64,000 nt of DNA from Mercurialis annua. Taxonomy: Eukaryota > Streptophyta > Magnoliopsida > Malpighiales > Euphorbiaceae. A program made the translations under genes and the position numbers. The stretch is taken from the NCBI RefSeq assembly GCF_937616625.2, contig NC_065576.1, positions 20,486,001 through 20,550,000 of the forward strand. The letters run 5' to 3'. The notes beneath the pieces were generated by a model that made no database searches, was not told the DNA's origin, and saw nothing but the letters and a program-made list of their open reading frames with translations. Below, in pieces: positions 1 to 11,879 of the stretch (its first letter is position 1; the number at the start of each line of letters is the position of its first letter).

Positions 1-2325
1 CCAAACGTTCAAAACGATACGAAACAAATCCTAATGTTTCACCTTTTTAGCGGTTTAAGCCAAACGTTTAAAACTTTACTAAACAAATCATAACGTGTCA
101 CCTTTTTAGCGATTTAAGCTAAACGTTTAAAATATTACGAAACAGATCCAAATGTTTCACCTTTTTAGCGATTTACGGCAAACATTTTCAAAAGTTACGA
201 AACAAATCCAAATGTTTAACCTTTTTAGCGATTTAAGCCAAACGTTTAAAACGTTACGAAACAAATCCAAACATTTAATCTTTTTAGCGATTTAAGCCAA
301 ACCTTTAAAATGTAACAGAACAAATCCAAACGTTTAAAAGACAACGTAACAAATACTAAAATTTCACCTTTTTAGCGATTAAAGCCAGACATTTAAAACG
401 TTATGAAACAAATTAAAACGTTTAAAACGTTACGAAACAAATCCAAACGTTAACAACGTTACGAAAAAGTCCTAACGTTTGACCTTTTTAGCTATTTAAG
501 CCAAACGTTTAAGAACGTTACGAAACAAATCCAAACGTTTCCCCGTTTTAGCGATTTAAGCCAAACGTTTAAAATGTTTCGAAACAAATCCTAATGTTTC
601 ACCTTTTTAGTGATTTAAGCCAAATGTTTTAAACGTTACAAAACGAATCCTAACATTTAACCTATTTAGCGGTTTAAGACAAACGTTTAAAAACGTTACA
701 AAACAAATCCTAACGTTTCACCTTCTTAGCGATTTAAGCCAAACGTTTAAAACGTTTCGAAATAAATCCTAACGTTTGCCAAATGTTTAAATTGTTATGA
801 AACAAATCCTAACGTTTGACCTTTGTAGTAATTTAAGCCAAACGTTTAAAATATTACGAAATAAATCCAAACGTTTAAAACGTTACAAAACCAATCCAAA
901 CTTTTCACCTTTTTAGCTATTTAAGGAAAAAGTTATAAAATGCTAAGAAACAAATCCAAGTGTTTTGCCTTTTTAGCGATTTAAGTTGAACGTTTAAAAG
1001 GTTTCTAAAAAAATCCAAATGTTTCACCTTTTTAGTGAGTTATATAAACGTTTAAAACGTTTAAATACCAATCCAAACGTTTAAAACGTTACGAAACAAA
1101 TCCTAACGTTTCTCCTTTTTAGCGATTTAATCCAAACATTTAAAACGTTACGAAACAAATTCTAGCGTTTCACCTTTTCAGCGATTTAAGCTAAACGTTT
1201 AAAATATTAAGAAATAAATCTAAATGTTTCACCTATTTACAGATTTAAGACAAATGTTTATTATTTTACGAAATAAATCCAAGCGTTAAAACAAATCCTA
1301 ACGTTTCATTTTTTTAGCTATTTAAGCAAAACGCTTAAAAACGTTACGAAACAAATCCAAACGTTTCTCCTTTTTAGAAAGTTAAGCCAAACGTTTAAAA
1401 CGTCACGAAACCAATTCAAACGTTTAAAACGTTACGAACCAAATCCTAACTTTTCACCATTTTAGTGATTTAAGCCAAACGTTTAAACTGTTTCGAAACA
1501 AATCAAATGTTTCACCTTTTTATCGATCTAAGCCAAACATTTAAAACGTTACGAAACCAATCCAAACGTTTAAAACGTTATGAAACAAATCCTAATGTTT
1601 CACCTTTTTAGCGGTTTAAGCCAAACGTTTAAAACTTTACTAAACAAATCCTAACGTTTCCCCTTTTTAGCGATTTAAGCTAAACGTGTAAAATATTACG
1701 AAACAGATCCAAATGTTTCACCTTTTTAGTGATTTAAGCCAAACGATTAAAATGTTACGAAACAAATCCAAACGTTAACAACGTTAGGAAACAAATCCTA
1801 ACGTTTCACCTTTTTAGCAATTTAAGACAAACGTTTAAAAACCTTATGCAACAAATCCTAACGTTTCCCCTTTTTAGCGATTTAAGCCAAACGTTTAAAA
1901 CGTTTTGAAACAAATAAAAACATTTCACCTTTTTAGAGATTTAAGCTAAACGTTTATAACGTTAAGAAACCAATCCAATCGTTTACAACGCTACGAAAAA
2001 AAAATCCTAATGTTTCACCTTTTTAGCGATTTAAGGCAAACATTTACAAACGTTACGAAATAAATGAAAATGTTTAACCTTTTTAGCGATTTAAGTCAAA
2101 CGTTTAAAACGTTACGAAACAAATCCAAACATTTAATCTTTTTAACGATTTAAGCCAAACCTTTAAAATGTTACGGAACAAATCCAAATGTTTCAAACGC
2201 TACGTAACAAATACTAACGTTTCACCTTTTTAGCGATTAAAGCCAGACGTTTAAAATGTTACGAAAAAAATCAAAACGTTTAAAACGTTACGAAACAAAT
2301 TAAAACGTTAACAACGTTACGAAAG
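1..2325. repeat. Satellite array, left block (~59-bp monomer)
   Basis: Tandem monomers of about 58-60 bp fill this block. Each carries an AAACGTTT palindrome, an ACGAAACAAATCC segment and a CCTTTTTAGCGATTTAAG segment. Some units have an extra half-monomer of about 30 bp with a second AAACGTTT. Monomers differ by many point changes, so this is an old, diverged array. A higher-order repeat is visible: the marker AGCGGTTTAAGCC followed by ACTTTACTAAAC occurs near 48 and again near 1608. The last five bases (GAAAG, 2321-2325) are the left target duplication of the element that follows. No gene is seen. Confidence 0.95.
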
Positions 2326-2619
2326 TGTAATACCCCATGTTTTTCCGGCTTGTTCCGATGATTTTTTTCGATGTGTTTCGGGTTGGTCCTTGGTGGTTTG
2401 GTTCCTTAAAACCATGATTTGGTTTTCATAACCTTCCGTGTGTTGTTTTGATTAGGTTCTGAGCCTTATCGAATAAGTGTTTATGTGTTTTCCTGATATG
2501 ACATGCTTTAGTAAAATGTCCATATCTCCCAATTGCACCGTCGGATCGGGCCGCCATTCGGATATGTTGTTCCTGAGAAGATTTACTGAAATCTGGTCGG
2601 TCGGATCGTGTTTTTATTG

Positions 2620-2724
2620 AGTTCGCGGGCGCGAACTATAGTTAGCGGTCGCTAGCTAATGCTATTGAAGTTCGCGGGTGCGAACTATACTTAGCGGGAG
2701 CGAACTTGCACTGTTAAGTTCGCT
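2620..2724 (+). repeat. Cluster of short inverted repeats in the LTR
   Basis: Three small hairpins lie within 105 bp. GTTCGC pairs with GCGAAC at 2621-2636 and again at 2670-2685; GCGAACTT pairs with AAGTTCGC at 2700-2723. Related TTAGCGG segments lie between them. The cluster sits just upstream of the TATA-like site. Confidence 0.75.
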
Positions 2725-2730
2725 TTTTTT

Positions 2731-2740
2731 CTATTTAAAG
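2731..2740 (+). promoter_or_regulatory. Candidate LTR TATA box
   Basis: CTATTTAAAG follows the palindrome cluster and precedes a pyrimidine-rich leader. This is a sequence-only guess. Confidence 0.4.
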
Positions 2741-2848
2741 ACCCCTTATTCGACCTAAACTCTTTTCCTTTGACTTTTAAAACCCTAAAACGGCTGGAGT
2801 CATATTCTAACTCATTCCTATCAACTTTCCTCTCAATTTTAATCCTTG

Positions 2849-4685
2849 GTAAGTGTTTGTATCATTCCTTTGTGGTTTTATCTCTTGTTCTTCAATTCTA
2901 GCTATTCTAAACCCTCTAGACCTCGTTGTATATTGTTGTAGGCTGAGTTGGATTATATTATTTATGGGTTTTCTTCTTTTGATCATTCAAGAGGTATGTA
3001 TCACCTTTTACATTGGTTTTATGATAGTTCTATGTGTTGTATTGTTAGATTGTTGTGCTACATCTATTTGTAGGGTGTTGTGATTTATTTTATGTTTTGC
3101 TTTTAATGTTAAATCTGGAAATATGGATTTGGTATTGTAATTGGCTTATGAATGTAAATTATACTTTGGGTGGATTGGATTATTCGTTCTTATTGAAAGG
3201 TGTATCAAATAGCGATCTTCTTTAGCTATAAATTTTGTACTTGGTTATATTAAAATCTGAAAATATAACTCTATTGGATGATAGGTGATTAGTTAAAGAA
3301 CAATACATAGGGTGGTTTTGCAATCATTGGCTATTGCTTAATTAAGGTGTTAAGAGGGTTTTGTTAGTATTAAATCGTTGTTTTAAATTGATTAGCTTTG
3401 CTGGAAATTATTTTCAAAATGCATTATAAGAAATGGGAGATACTACTTTGGGTGTTGTTGGGTTAAAGATTTAATTAATGTTTTTACTAGATGTTAAAGC
3501 TTATTTAAGATGTTTGTTATCAAAAGCAAAGGACTGGAAATGTGTTATTTAAAACCATGTTGAATTAATATAAGATACTAAGAAGCTTTGAGTTCTTAGT
3601 TTTAAATCGTTGTTATGACATATAAGTGGCGATGGTTTTTATGGCTATTTCAAGGATATTTTCATATTTGAGTTTATTTGTTTTAAAGTGCTTGGTAGCA
3701 TATTTGAAATGGCATATAAGGTGTTATTGAGGTGTATGAACTCCGGGTGGAAATTGTCAAGTGTTGACAATTTATTGGCACGTTGTCGTTTGTAGTTTTG
3801 TGGTTTTGGTTAAGCTTGTGATGAGTTCTCAAATTTCAAATCGATGTTTTGTTTTAAGGATTTAACTCTGGATATTTACTGTGGTTTAAGTTTGGGTTGG
3901 GTTAGACTTGTGTCGCCCGACATAGTGTGCTAAGCATATAGTGGATATATGGCTAACACACTACTATGGGATTTTCTTTGGATTTCAAGAGATGATATCT
4001 AAATTAATAATTACTGTGGTTTGTTTTCATCGAGAACTCGCCTAAGCTTAACTGGTTATTGAATTGGTTGGATGTCTCTGTACCTTGACTTTGGGATTAC
4101 ATGAGTTTCGGATATTGTTCTTCTGTTGTGTTTGAGATGCTAGTCCTATGTGGTGTCTAGTGATCTCAGAGTTATGGATTGTTCAGATTTTAACTTATAT
4201 ATTGTTTTAGACCCGTCGACTGCTCGTGCTTCGGAGTCTACGCAGGGTTAGCTGTTTGCCAAGATTCACGTGGATAGCAAGCAGTGAATTTGTAGTGCTA
4301 TTTACCGCTTTATTAAGTACCGCAATTTATTTTAATATTATAAATGCTTTCGAACTGTTTTTACGGATTATGGATCTGGATTGAAACGAGCTGCTCGATA
4401 GGCTTGTATCGAGACTGTGTGCACAGGTATGTACTCTGGGAATCGGCAGACTAAAGTCTTGCTTACGCTGGTATATATATATGACGAGGATTTGTTCCCG
4501 TCCACTCTGGGTTTATCAGTATGCTATGTCATACTTACGCTGGGATCATTTCAATACTGTTTTCCATAATCATACTATATTAGTATAAAATGTTTTGATT
4601 TAAGGGTTTTAAACTTAATAAATGTAAATAGTATTGCGAACTCATCTCAGTATATCTGACCCCGTTGTTTTCCCAAATTTTCCAG
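2849..4685 (+). other. Candidate intron within the LTR leader
   Basis: A strong donor-like GGTAAGTG lies at 2848-2855, about 115 nt after the TATA-like site. A branch-point-like CTGAC (4656-4660), a pyrimidine-rich stretch and CAG|G (AG at 4684-4685) follow 1.8 kb later. The acceptor block is kept in every related LTR in the window. Splicing itself is inferred. Confidence 0.35.
4394..4425 (+). other. Conserved LTR stem-loop and adjacent palindrome
   Basis: CTCGATA (4394-4400) pairs with TATCGAG (4407-4413) around a GGCTTG loop, followed by the palindrome TGTGCACA (4418-4425). Sister LTR families have the same arrangement with different paired bases. Confidence 0.6.
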
Positions 4686-5104
4686 GTTTATGATTTGAAA
4701 GCTGGTCCACTCCGATTCTTTTGATTCCTCGAAGGTTTTATGTTATTTAAACTAGTTACTGTTTTCGAACTCTTAGACCGCAGTAGAACTAGTTTATATA
4801 TTACTTTGGTTATTGCACATTGGGATTGTCGTTTGTCCGATTGTTTATTATTGGCATTGTTTACTCTGTAATATTTTATTATTATATTTAAGGCATGCTG
4901 TTGAGCATTTCAGATATTAAGTTATTTATATTAGAACTGTGATATAAATTGCTAGATTTAGGTTGGAGTCTCGGTTGCCCCCGAGCAGTGTTCTGCAGGT
5001 TTATATGTTTGATTGTTTTCCGCAAGGCTTGCTACGGGTTTTGGTACGACCATACACATACCCTAGCGCCGGTCACGATTCATGAAATTGGGTCGTGACA
5101 AAGT

Positions 5105-5116
5105 TGGTATCAGAGC
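5105..5116 (+). other. Primer-binding site, initiator tRNA-Met
   Basis: TGGTATCAGAGC, four bases after the LTR end, is the standard complement of the plant initiator tRNA-Met 3' end used by many Ty3/gypsy elements. Confidence 0.92.
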
Positions 5117-8100
5117 TTTGGTTTCAAACCAAGGCCAAAATTTTGCATGTTATATGTTTACTGCTTAAAGGCATGTTAAGTGTTGTTGTGTCATAGGATC
5201 TACTGCGGAAATTAGGATTCAAGTCTTGTCATTTGAACCGTCATATTTTGATTTTAAAACTTCTAACTTCACCTATAGGAATGTTTTAGCGTCAGTCTAA
5301 TGTTTTATTGGTGCTTTACTTTAGTTTAGATGATGTTTTGCTGGCTGTTGTGCCTTATATGGTGTATACTTTGGGTAATGTTCGGGTTGGCTGTTGTACC
5401 ATATATGGTGTTTACTTTAGGTGATGCTTTGTTGGCTGTTGAGCCCTATATGATGTTTACCTTTGGTGATTAGTTGTTGGCTTCTACGCCTTGGATGTTT
5501 GATTATGATTGGATTGCTTTCGCCTCATTGGTGAGTACAGTTCGGTTTTGGCCGTGTTTGTTGGTTTCTAAATATGTTGAATATATGAGGATACATTAGG
5601 CGTTGACCATGTTGCTTTTAAAGGATTTTTGTATTAAATCTTTAAGCATGTTTCATGTCTTTATGTTGTTTGAACACACATTGGTTTTATGGTTACTATT
5701 GAAAAAAAAATTATTTGATTCGTGTTTTAACACAAAAATCGGAAAAGAAGTCTTGTCATAAAACTTTAAAATGTGATCTTTAGTTATTTTAACAATAAAA
5801 TTAATTTTTTGTATTTCGAAATCTTACGTTTGTCTTGATGTTGACAAACGGTTATCTTTAAAATAATTTATCTATGGGATGTGTCACCATTTTGAGAATT
5901 TAATATTGTTGTTATTATTTTCACCATGTTGTGGTATGTCGTCGTTTAAAGCGTCATTGGTCATATGTTTAGTATTTTGTGGATGACTGGATTAGGTGTA
6001 TTCATAACGGTTGTCGTGATTTACGTTTTCCTCAATTTGAGTGATTGATTTGAATTTGATAATTGGGTTGCGTTGAGCTCTTATTTGGAAAGGATTGAGA
6101 AGAATTTTTTTTCGGATTTATAAATATTTTGAATACGTTTTATAAATGGTGGTTTTGGGTTTGACTTAGGTCACCCAAATTTGGGAGTTGAGCTTGGTAG
6201 TTGTAATGACTCGGCTAACTCGATTATTTTAGGGATTGAGAACATTGGGAATTTTAATCATTCGGTTTATCAAAGAGATTTTCCAGGAAATGACTTTTTA
6301 ACCGTGGGGCTCGACTAGAACTTGAAAACTATTGCGAATTGATTTATGTTTGAAAAGAATTTTCAATGCTTACCTTTTGATCAATGTCATACCAAATGTT
6401 GATTTTATTACAACGATTCTGAGTATGTTGCAACATTTATTTTGAAATTTGAGATACCATCAGGTTATATGGGTTTTGTATGCCATGTCGGTAGAGATAT
6501 AATGGTCAAATTGGATATTGCATGCTCGTTTCTTTTGATCTCATTTTAGTTGCCTTCGATGTTATGATTTGTTATATGGCAAGATGTTTGAATTAAATGT
6601 GAGATAAGGCATGCTTGGGTGATTTATGGTTAAGTGAAAATGATAACTTGTTGGTGTTGTTTCGTGTTAGTAAGTCTCGTATAATGGTTAAGATTTGCTA
6701 TGTTAGTTGTTTTATCTTGTTTGTCTCGTTGTGCGGATAGCACATGAGGTCATTGCTAGCAGGCGTTGCTTTGGTTTAACCTTGATGATTGGTATTGATA
6801 TTTAAGTCGAACCTTTGTTTAGTCCTTGTGTTTTATTTTATTGTTTTATTTTGATATGGAAGATGAGGAAAATATTTCTTTGGATCGGTTGATGGTTTCT
6901 GATCATCCTAGAAAGGATAGTGAAAATTTTGACCCGATAAGATAGATTAGTGTATTAATACACTAGTGTTTTCTTCAAGTTTGGATAATGCGATGTGAAA
7001 ACTGGCGGTAAGTTTTGTAGGAACGTATTTGATGTGTTCTTTTCCTTGGGTATAAGTTTAAGTTTGGTTGAAGTTAGTTTGATACTTTTTTTAAGGAAGT
7101 GTTTGTAACGAAGTTATCAGGTTTAGTTGTTATGATAGTAACGTACGTTGGTGGATTGCAAGTATGGAATTTGGGAAATATTTTGAGGCTATCGAGTACA
7201 CATCTCATAGAGTGTAATGTCTAGCAAATGTTTATTGAGAAATTGATTTCAAATGTTTATTTGCTAAAGTATTTGAAATGATTTTTATCACGTAATTGTG
7301 CCCAGACATGTCATGAACATGCATTATGAATATCACGAATAGGGAATTGCATCGAGCACTATGTATGTTCACTAAATAAAATAGAAATTAATAATTGATA
7401 CATGCATAATAGTACATGCATCACGTGCATAGAAATGATTAGAGTTGGATGTAACTCTTTGGGGATGAGAGATGTCATCACCCTGGCGCACAATTACGTA
7501 AAATGAATTTTATCAATAAAGTGTTTTGAGGAAAATATTTTAAACAAACTCGCGAGTCACTTTGGGATAAATGTATTTTAAATGATTTTGAAACTGTTAC
7601 CGAAAGATAGCTAGACAAATACTCTATGATAATGGTGCTGAATTGATGATTACGTTATGATTGATTGGTCTGTAGTATCATAATTTTGTGTTTCGTAGGA
7701 AGTAGTATTGGATATAAGGTTGCACTCGAGTTATTGTTGTAATATGTATGATAGGATTTTGAGGTCAGATTAGAAGGCTTACGTGCTAACTTCCGAGTTG
7801 TGATTTGAGAGTTGTTGGATTAAGGGATTTGGTTATGCTCCACGTGTGGGTATATAATGTCATTTTAAAAGAAGTTTTGTTTTTACATGTTGCATTTTAT
7901 TTAAACATTTTGATATACTTAAATAAACTATTGTGCGAGCGAGGATATTTTCAATATAAATTTATTTTCCCATTTTGACAAAGGATAAAAATTTATCAAG
8001 TTTGAATTAAAGAGAATAAAATTTTTGTTAGTTGAACAGTTTTATAAATTTGAAAACTTATTTGAAAGTAAGGTGTAACTGTAAATTCAAATATGAATGT

Positions 8101-8246
8101 TTGAAAATTTTAATGTGTTCTCAAAACTGGAGTGTTCCCAACAGTAAAAGTATTTTGGTTTTAAATATAAAAGGAGTTATAAGATATTAATGTCTTTTAA
8201 AGAGAAGAGGAAAGTTGCAATATTTTGTAATTTGAATTATTTCCCT
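5117..8246 (+). other. Non-coding interior of the outer element
   Basis: No open frame resembles gag or pol in these 3.1 kb. Sequence just after the primer site resembles that of the coding element at 9850. The stretch around 7300-7500, including the block GATGAGAGATGTCATCACCC at 7464-7483, is collinear with the minus-strand element at 26300-26530 and, more weakly, with 35130-35330. The interior stops at 8246, roughly 1.1 kb before the polypurine tract expected from the minus-strand relative. It looks like the non-coding core of a LARD-type element. Confidence 0.7.
5343..5500 (+). repeat. Short tandem repeat, about 45-46 bp x 3.5
   Basis: GGCTGTTGTGCC-like starts recur at 5343, 5389, 5434 and 5479, each followed in the first three units by a TATATGGTGT-type and ACTTTGGGT-type segment. 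It lies just after the leader of the outer element. No coding role is seen. Confidence 0.7.
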
Positions 8247-9833
8247 ATAACTTAATTAGGTAAGTTTTTGTGTTAATAACTTTATACTTTGTTTTAATTA
8301 TAACAAAAGTAATTAATTTGATTTCGGGTATCAAATTGGCTAAAGTACAGTTTAGTCCCTAATTGGCTAAAGTACAGTTTAGTTCCTAATTGGCTAAAGT
8401 ACAGTTTAGTCCCTAAACTTTATAAAACTTATTTGGTCAAGTTTTGGTTTGTAAATTAGGTTACTAAATTTGCAAATATTGAATTCTATTTTAAAATGGA
8501 TAATTATTTTATTAAATTATTTTAAATCTATAAACTCGGGTTTATAAATTTAATAAGTTTTATTTTGGGTTAGACTGTGGTCGCCCGACAAGTGGAAAGA
8601 AGCTTGGTAGTTTTTAATAACTCGGCTGACTCACTGATATGGATTTTAACTTGGGTTAATTTAAATTATTTTACGAATCTATTTAAATATGTTTATATGA
8701 TTTGTACTCTATAACTGGGGTTATATTTAGAATGCATTTAATATAAGTGTTTATTAAATGTGGCTTGATATTGTGTTGTGCTAGTCCTACGAGGTGTCTA
8801 GTACTCTTTAGAGTTAGGGTCTTGTTTTAATTATGATTTTAATATTTTATTTAGACCCGTCGACTGTTCGTACTTCAGAGGCGAACCAGAGTTAGATTGC
8901 TTGTCAAGTTTCACGTGGAATAGGAAGCAGTGAGTTTATATCTCTATTTACCTCTTTATTAAGCAAATGTTATATTTTGTATATATATATATGTATAAAC
9001 AGCTTTTGAACTGTTTTCGGCATTGTGGATTTGATTTGGAACGTGCTACTCGATGGGCATCATCGGGACTGCGTGCGCACCGGTAATGATTATGGTAATG
9101 AGGTAGGTTTGAGATACGTCTCACCTTAGTGAGGGCACCGGTGGAAGATACGTCTCCTGGGCTCACTATTTATTAAGTGATAGTCGGGGATCGGTTGTTG
9201 AGATACGTCTCACCGACACGATAATGGATTTAGAATTGTGGATTAGGGTTTCATTGATAATCCATAATGAAATTGTTTTATTAAACGTTTTTAAAGGTTT
9301 TTAACTTAATAAATGTAAATGGTTATATAAACTCTACTCAGTAAATCTGACCCCATTGTTTTCCCAAATTTTCCAGGTTTATGATTTGAGCTTTGGTCGA
9401 TCTCCGTTTCTTCATTCTCGGAGGTTTTTATTTTATTTTCAGAATAAAAGAGTCGAACTGTTTTAAACTCTTAGACCGCAGTAGTAGTATCAGTTATTCA
9501 TGTCTTAGTCTTTTATTTATATTTTAGACTATTGTTTGTTGGATTGGTCCAACTATCAATTTATCAGCTTTGGCATGATTACAGTGTTTATGGAATTATA
9601 TATATTGCCATGCTGTTAGACATTATTTTGAAATAAGCGTACTTCAAATATATGTTGTTAAATTATACTGCTAGATTAGGTTGAAGCCTCGGTTTCCCCC
9701 GAGCATGTGATTTTCTGCAGGTTTATTGTTTTAAATGTTATAAATTGGTTATCCGCAAGGCTAGCTACGGGTGTTGGTACAACCATACCCATACCCTAGC
9801 GCCGGTCACGATTCATGAAAATGGGTCGTGACA
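8247..9833 (+). repeat. 5' LTR of coding element, 5'-truncated
   Basis: Homology to the 3' copy (14290-16087) begins only at 8247 (ATAACTTAATTAGG), so about 220 bp present in that copy are missing here. It ends GGTCGTGACA at 9833. Inside are three 28-bp repeats (GGCTAAAGTACAGTTTAGT, 8338-8420), the stem-loop CTCGATG/CATCGGG (9049-9067), the palindrome GTGCGCAC (9073-9080), three GAGATACGTCTC-type repeats (9112-9215) and the CTGAC..CCAG|G acceptor-like block (9347-9376). Confidence 0.88.
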
Positions 9834-9837
9834 AACT

Positions 9838-9849
9838 TGATATCAGAGC
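9838..9849 (+). other. Primer-binding site, initiator tRNA-Met, one mismatch
   Basis: TGATATCAGAGC follows the LTR by a few bases. It differs from TGGTATCAGAGC at one position (G to A). Confidence 0.85.
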
Positions 9850-10345
9850 TTTGGTTTCAAACCAAGGCCTTTTAAATGTTAAGTGTTTATTTGTTTGGTA
9901 TGTTAAGTGACTAAATTGTCCTAGGAACTACTGCGGAATTAGGATTCGAGTCTTGTCTTTGAAACGTCATCTTTTGTTTTCAAAACTTTCTGCCTACTCC
10001 TATAGGAATGTCGTGAGTCAGTCGTGTGAATTTAATTGCTTATTGCTTATTATATGGTTGTTTTCAGTTGGGTGATTACTTGTTGGCTGATTCGCCATGT
10101 TGTGTTTATTTGGTTAAATTTTGTTTATATTGAGAAATTTTATTTCATTCTTAGGAATGAATACTCGTACTCGTGTTGCGGCTCAGCAAAATGCTTAGGC
10201 TGATGACACGATCTCTATGGAGGTGGACCATAATGAACCGGAGGTTCGAGCTGGTAGAGGACTAGCAGGCAGAGGCCCAGCTGGTCGGGGTCGAGCTGGT
10301 CGAGGTCGTGGTGGCCGAGGCCAAGCTGGCAGAGGTAGAGGCAGA

Positions 10346-10907
10346 TGTTGGGTTTTATAGGTTCATAACGCAGCGGAATTTCAAAAATTTATCTAAAAAC
10401 CCAAACCAAGATCCATGTAATTCGAATTAATAGAATAAGTACTTACTTGTATGTCGAATTCAACAGCAATGTAGGAAGGAAGGAGGTGGTTCACTTTGGT
10501 GATACCTGGCCTCGGATCAGAAACGCCTCCAAAAGAACGCGTCCTCTACGAGTATCCACACGAACAGACCTTAGCCAAAACTAGTGCTTGTGTGCTAGCA
10601 CTATTGCTTCACAAGCAATTTCGAATTTTAGTGATTTAGTGAATAATGAATTTCGTGATTCTCAAACCAATTGCTTAATGTGTATTTATAGTGATAAACA
10701 ACACTAGGGTTTGAGACAAATTCGAATTTCAATCTCATTGCAATTCTACAAGTTTATGTTTATCAAAAACTCCTTTTTGATAATCATCCATATATATTAA
10801 TTACTATATTTATTATCTTCCAAAAATAATAAATTAAGGAAAACACTTATCCTTAAATTCTGAATTAATATATATATATATTTATTAATATATATATATA
10901 TATTACG

Positions 10908-10947
<40 letters not shown>

Positions 10948-11879
10948 TCACTTAATCACATTGGGCTTGTACAACCCATAACTGTTTTGGGCCTGTTATT
11001 AGTTTGCGACCCTGTAGGTTCATATAACGTTGGCTGTAGGCTCGAAATCCCTATTTCAGCCCACAAGTCATAAGTGGCCTCTAGCAAGACATTATGACTA
11101 CCCAAGTTATACGAATATCGATAATCCGATTTAACCATTTACAATAATATTTTAATCCCTTTGTCTCTCGATATCCAGATTGAATATAAGGCATAGTTCT
11201 GTCATCCTTATAATATTCAATCATTAGTTTCTTGACTCTAAGTAGACTGAAAATGATAACTCCTTATCAATTAGCATGGCCATGCATTTCCTTCAGTCTA
11301 TCTTCTTCAAGGGGCCCATAGATATCTTACTCAAATAAATGAGGGACAAATTCCTTCTCAGTCACTCACATTTCTCACATAGTTACTTTCATATCCAATG
11401 ACAATCTATTCCATTATCCTGTTAAAGATAATGTAAGACTGTATCAAAATATGAAATAGCTATGTAGAAATCCATGATGATTTCAAGGTCAAAGGATTAT
11501 ACTAATAGAACTGTAATGAGAATTACTTATGACAGTGATCTATGTAGTATTCTCACAGTGGGTCATCCAATGCCTTATTTCTCAAATAGCACCTATGATT
11601 TGACTTAATATCTCATATACATGATTAGTAAAACATAATCATCAGTCAACATCATACTAGTCTCAATGTTCTATTAAGACTAGGGATATATGGTATATAA
11701 TTCTTTTATTAAACCTAAGGGTTCTACTATCAAGTCACATACTTGATGACCTTAGAAAGAATTAACCATTCAAGTCTTTAATCATTAATATAAAATGATA
11801 AAACTGCCAATCAATAAATAACAAAATGATAAAGTCAAAACATGGTCAAACATGATTGACCTAGTGCATATCACTAACA
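10346..11879. mobile_element. Solo LTR, probably Ty1/copia type, inserted in gag
   Basis: A 1,534-bp sequence begins TGTTGGG and ends CTAACA, flanked exactly by GCAGA (10341-10345 and 11880-11884). It has no internal genes or primer site, so it is the product of recombination between the two LTRs of a former full element. TGTTGG...CTAACA ends are common in Ty1/copia LTRs; the lineage is a guess. It contains a long AT-dinucleotide run (about 10868-10942). The ATG at 11852 lies inside it and gives the gag frame a false start. Confidence 0.85.
10868..10942. repeat. (TA)n microsatellite
   Basis: Runs of TA dinucleotide separated by short AT-rich breaks, within the solo LTR. They can form cruciforms and are prone to length change. 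Confidence 0.9.

Larger units (their letters stand above)
2326..5100 (+). repeat. 5' LTR of outer element (2,775 bp)
   Basis: It begins TGTAATACCCC and ends GGTCGTGACA, immediately before an initiator-tRNA primer site. Bases 4458-5100 match 16088-16731 with about 15 differences by eye (about 2%), so this is a fairly recent insertion. The LTR contains a palindrome cluster, a TATA-like CTATTTAAAG at 2731, a GTAAGT donor-like site at 2849, a stem-loop at 4394-4413, an AATAAA near 4617 and a branch-point/acceptor-like block at 4656-4685. The small open frame at 2853-3083 is inside the LTR and has no gene-like features. Confidence 0.9.

Noticed and set aside
1..2325. CRISPR-like repeat-spacer pattern
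   Set aside because: Monomers are contiguous and diverged with no unique spacers of constant length; this is a eukaryotic satellite.
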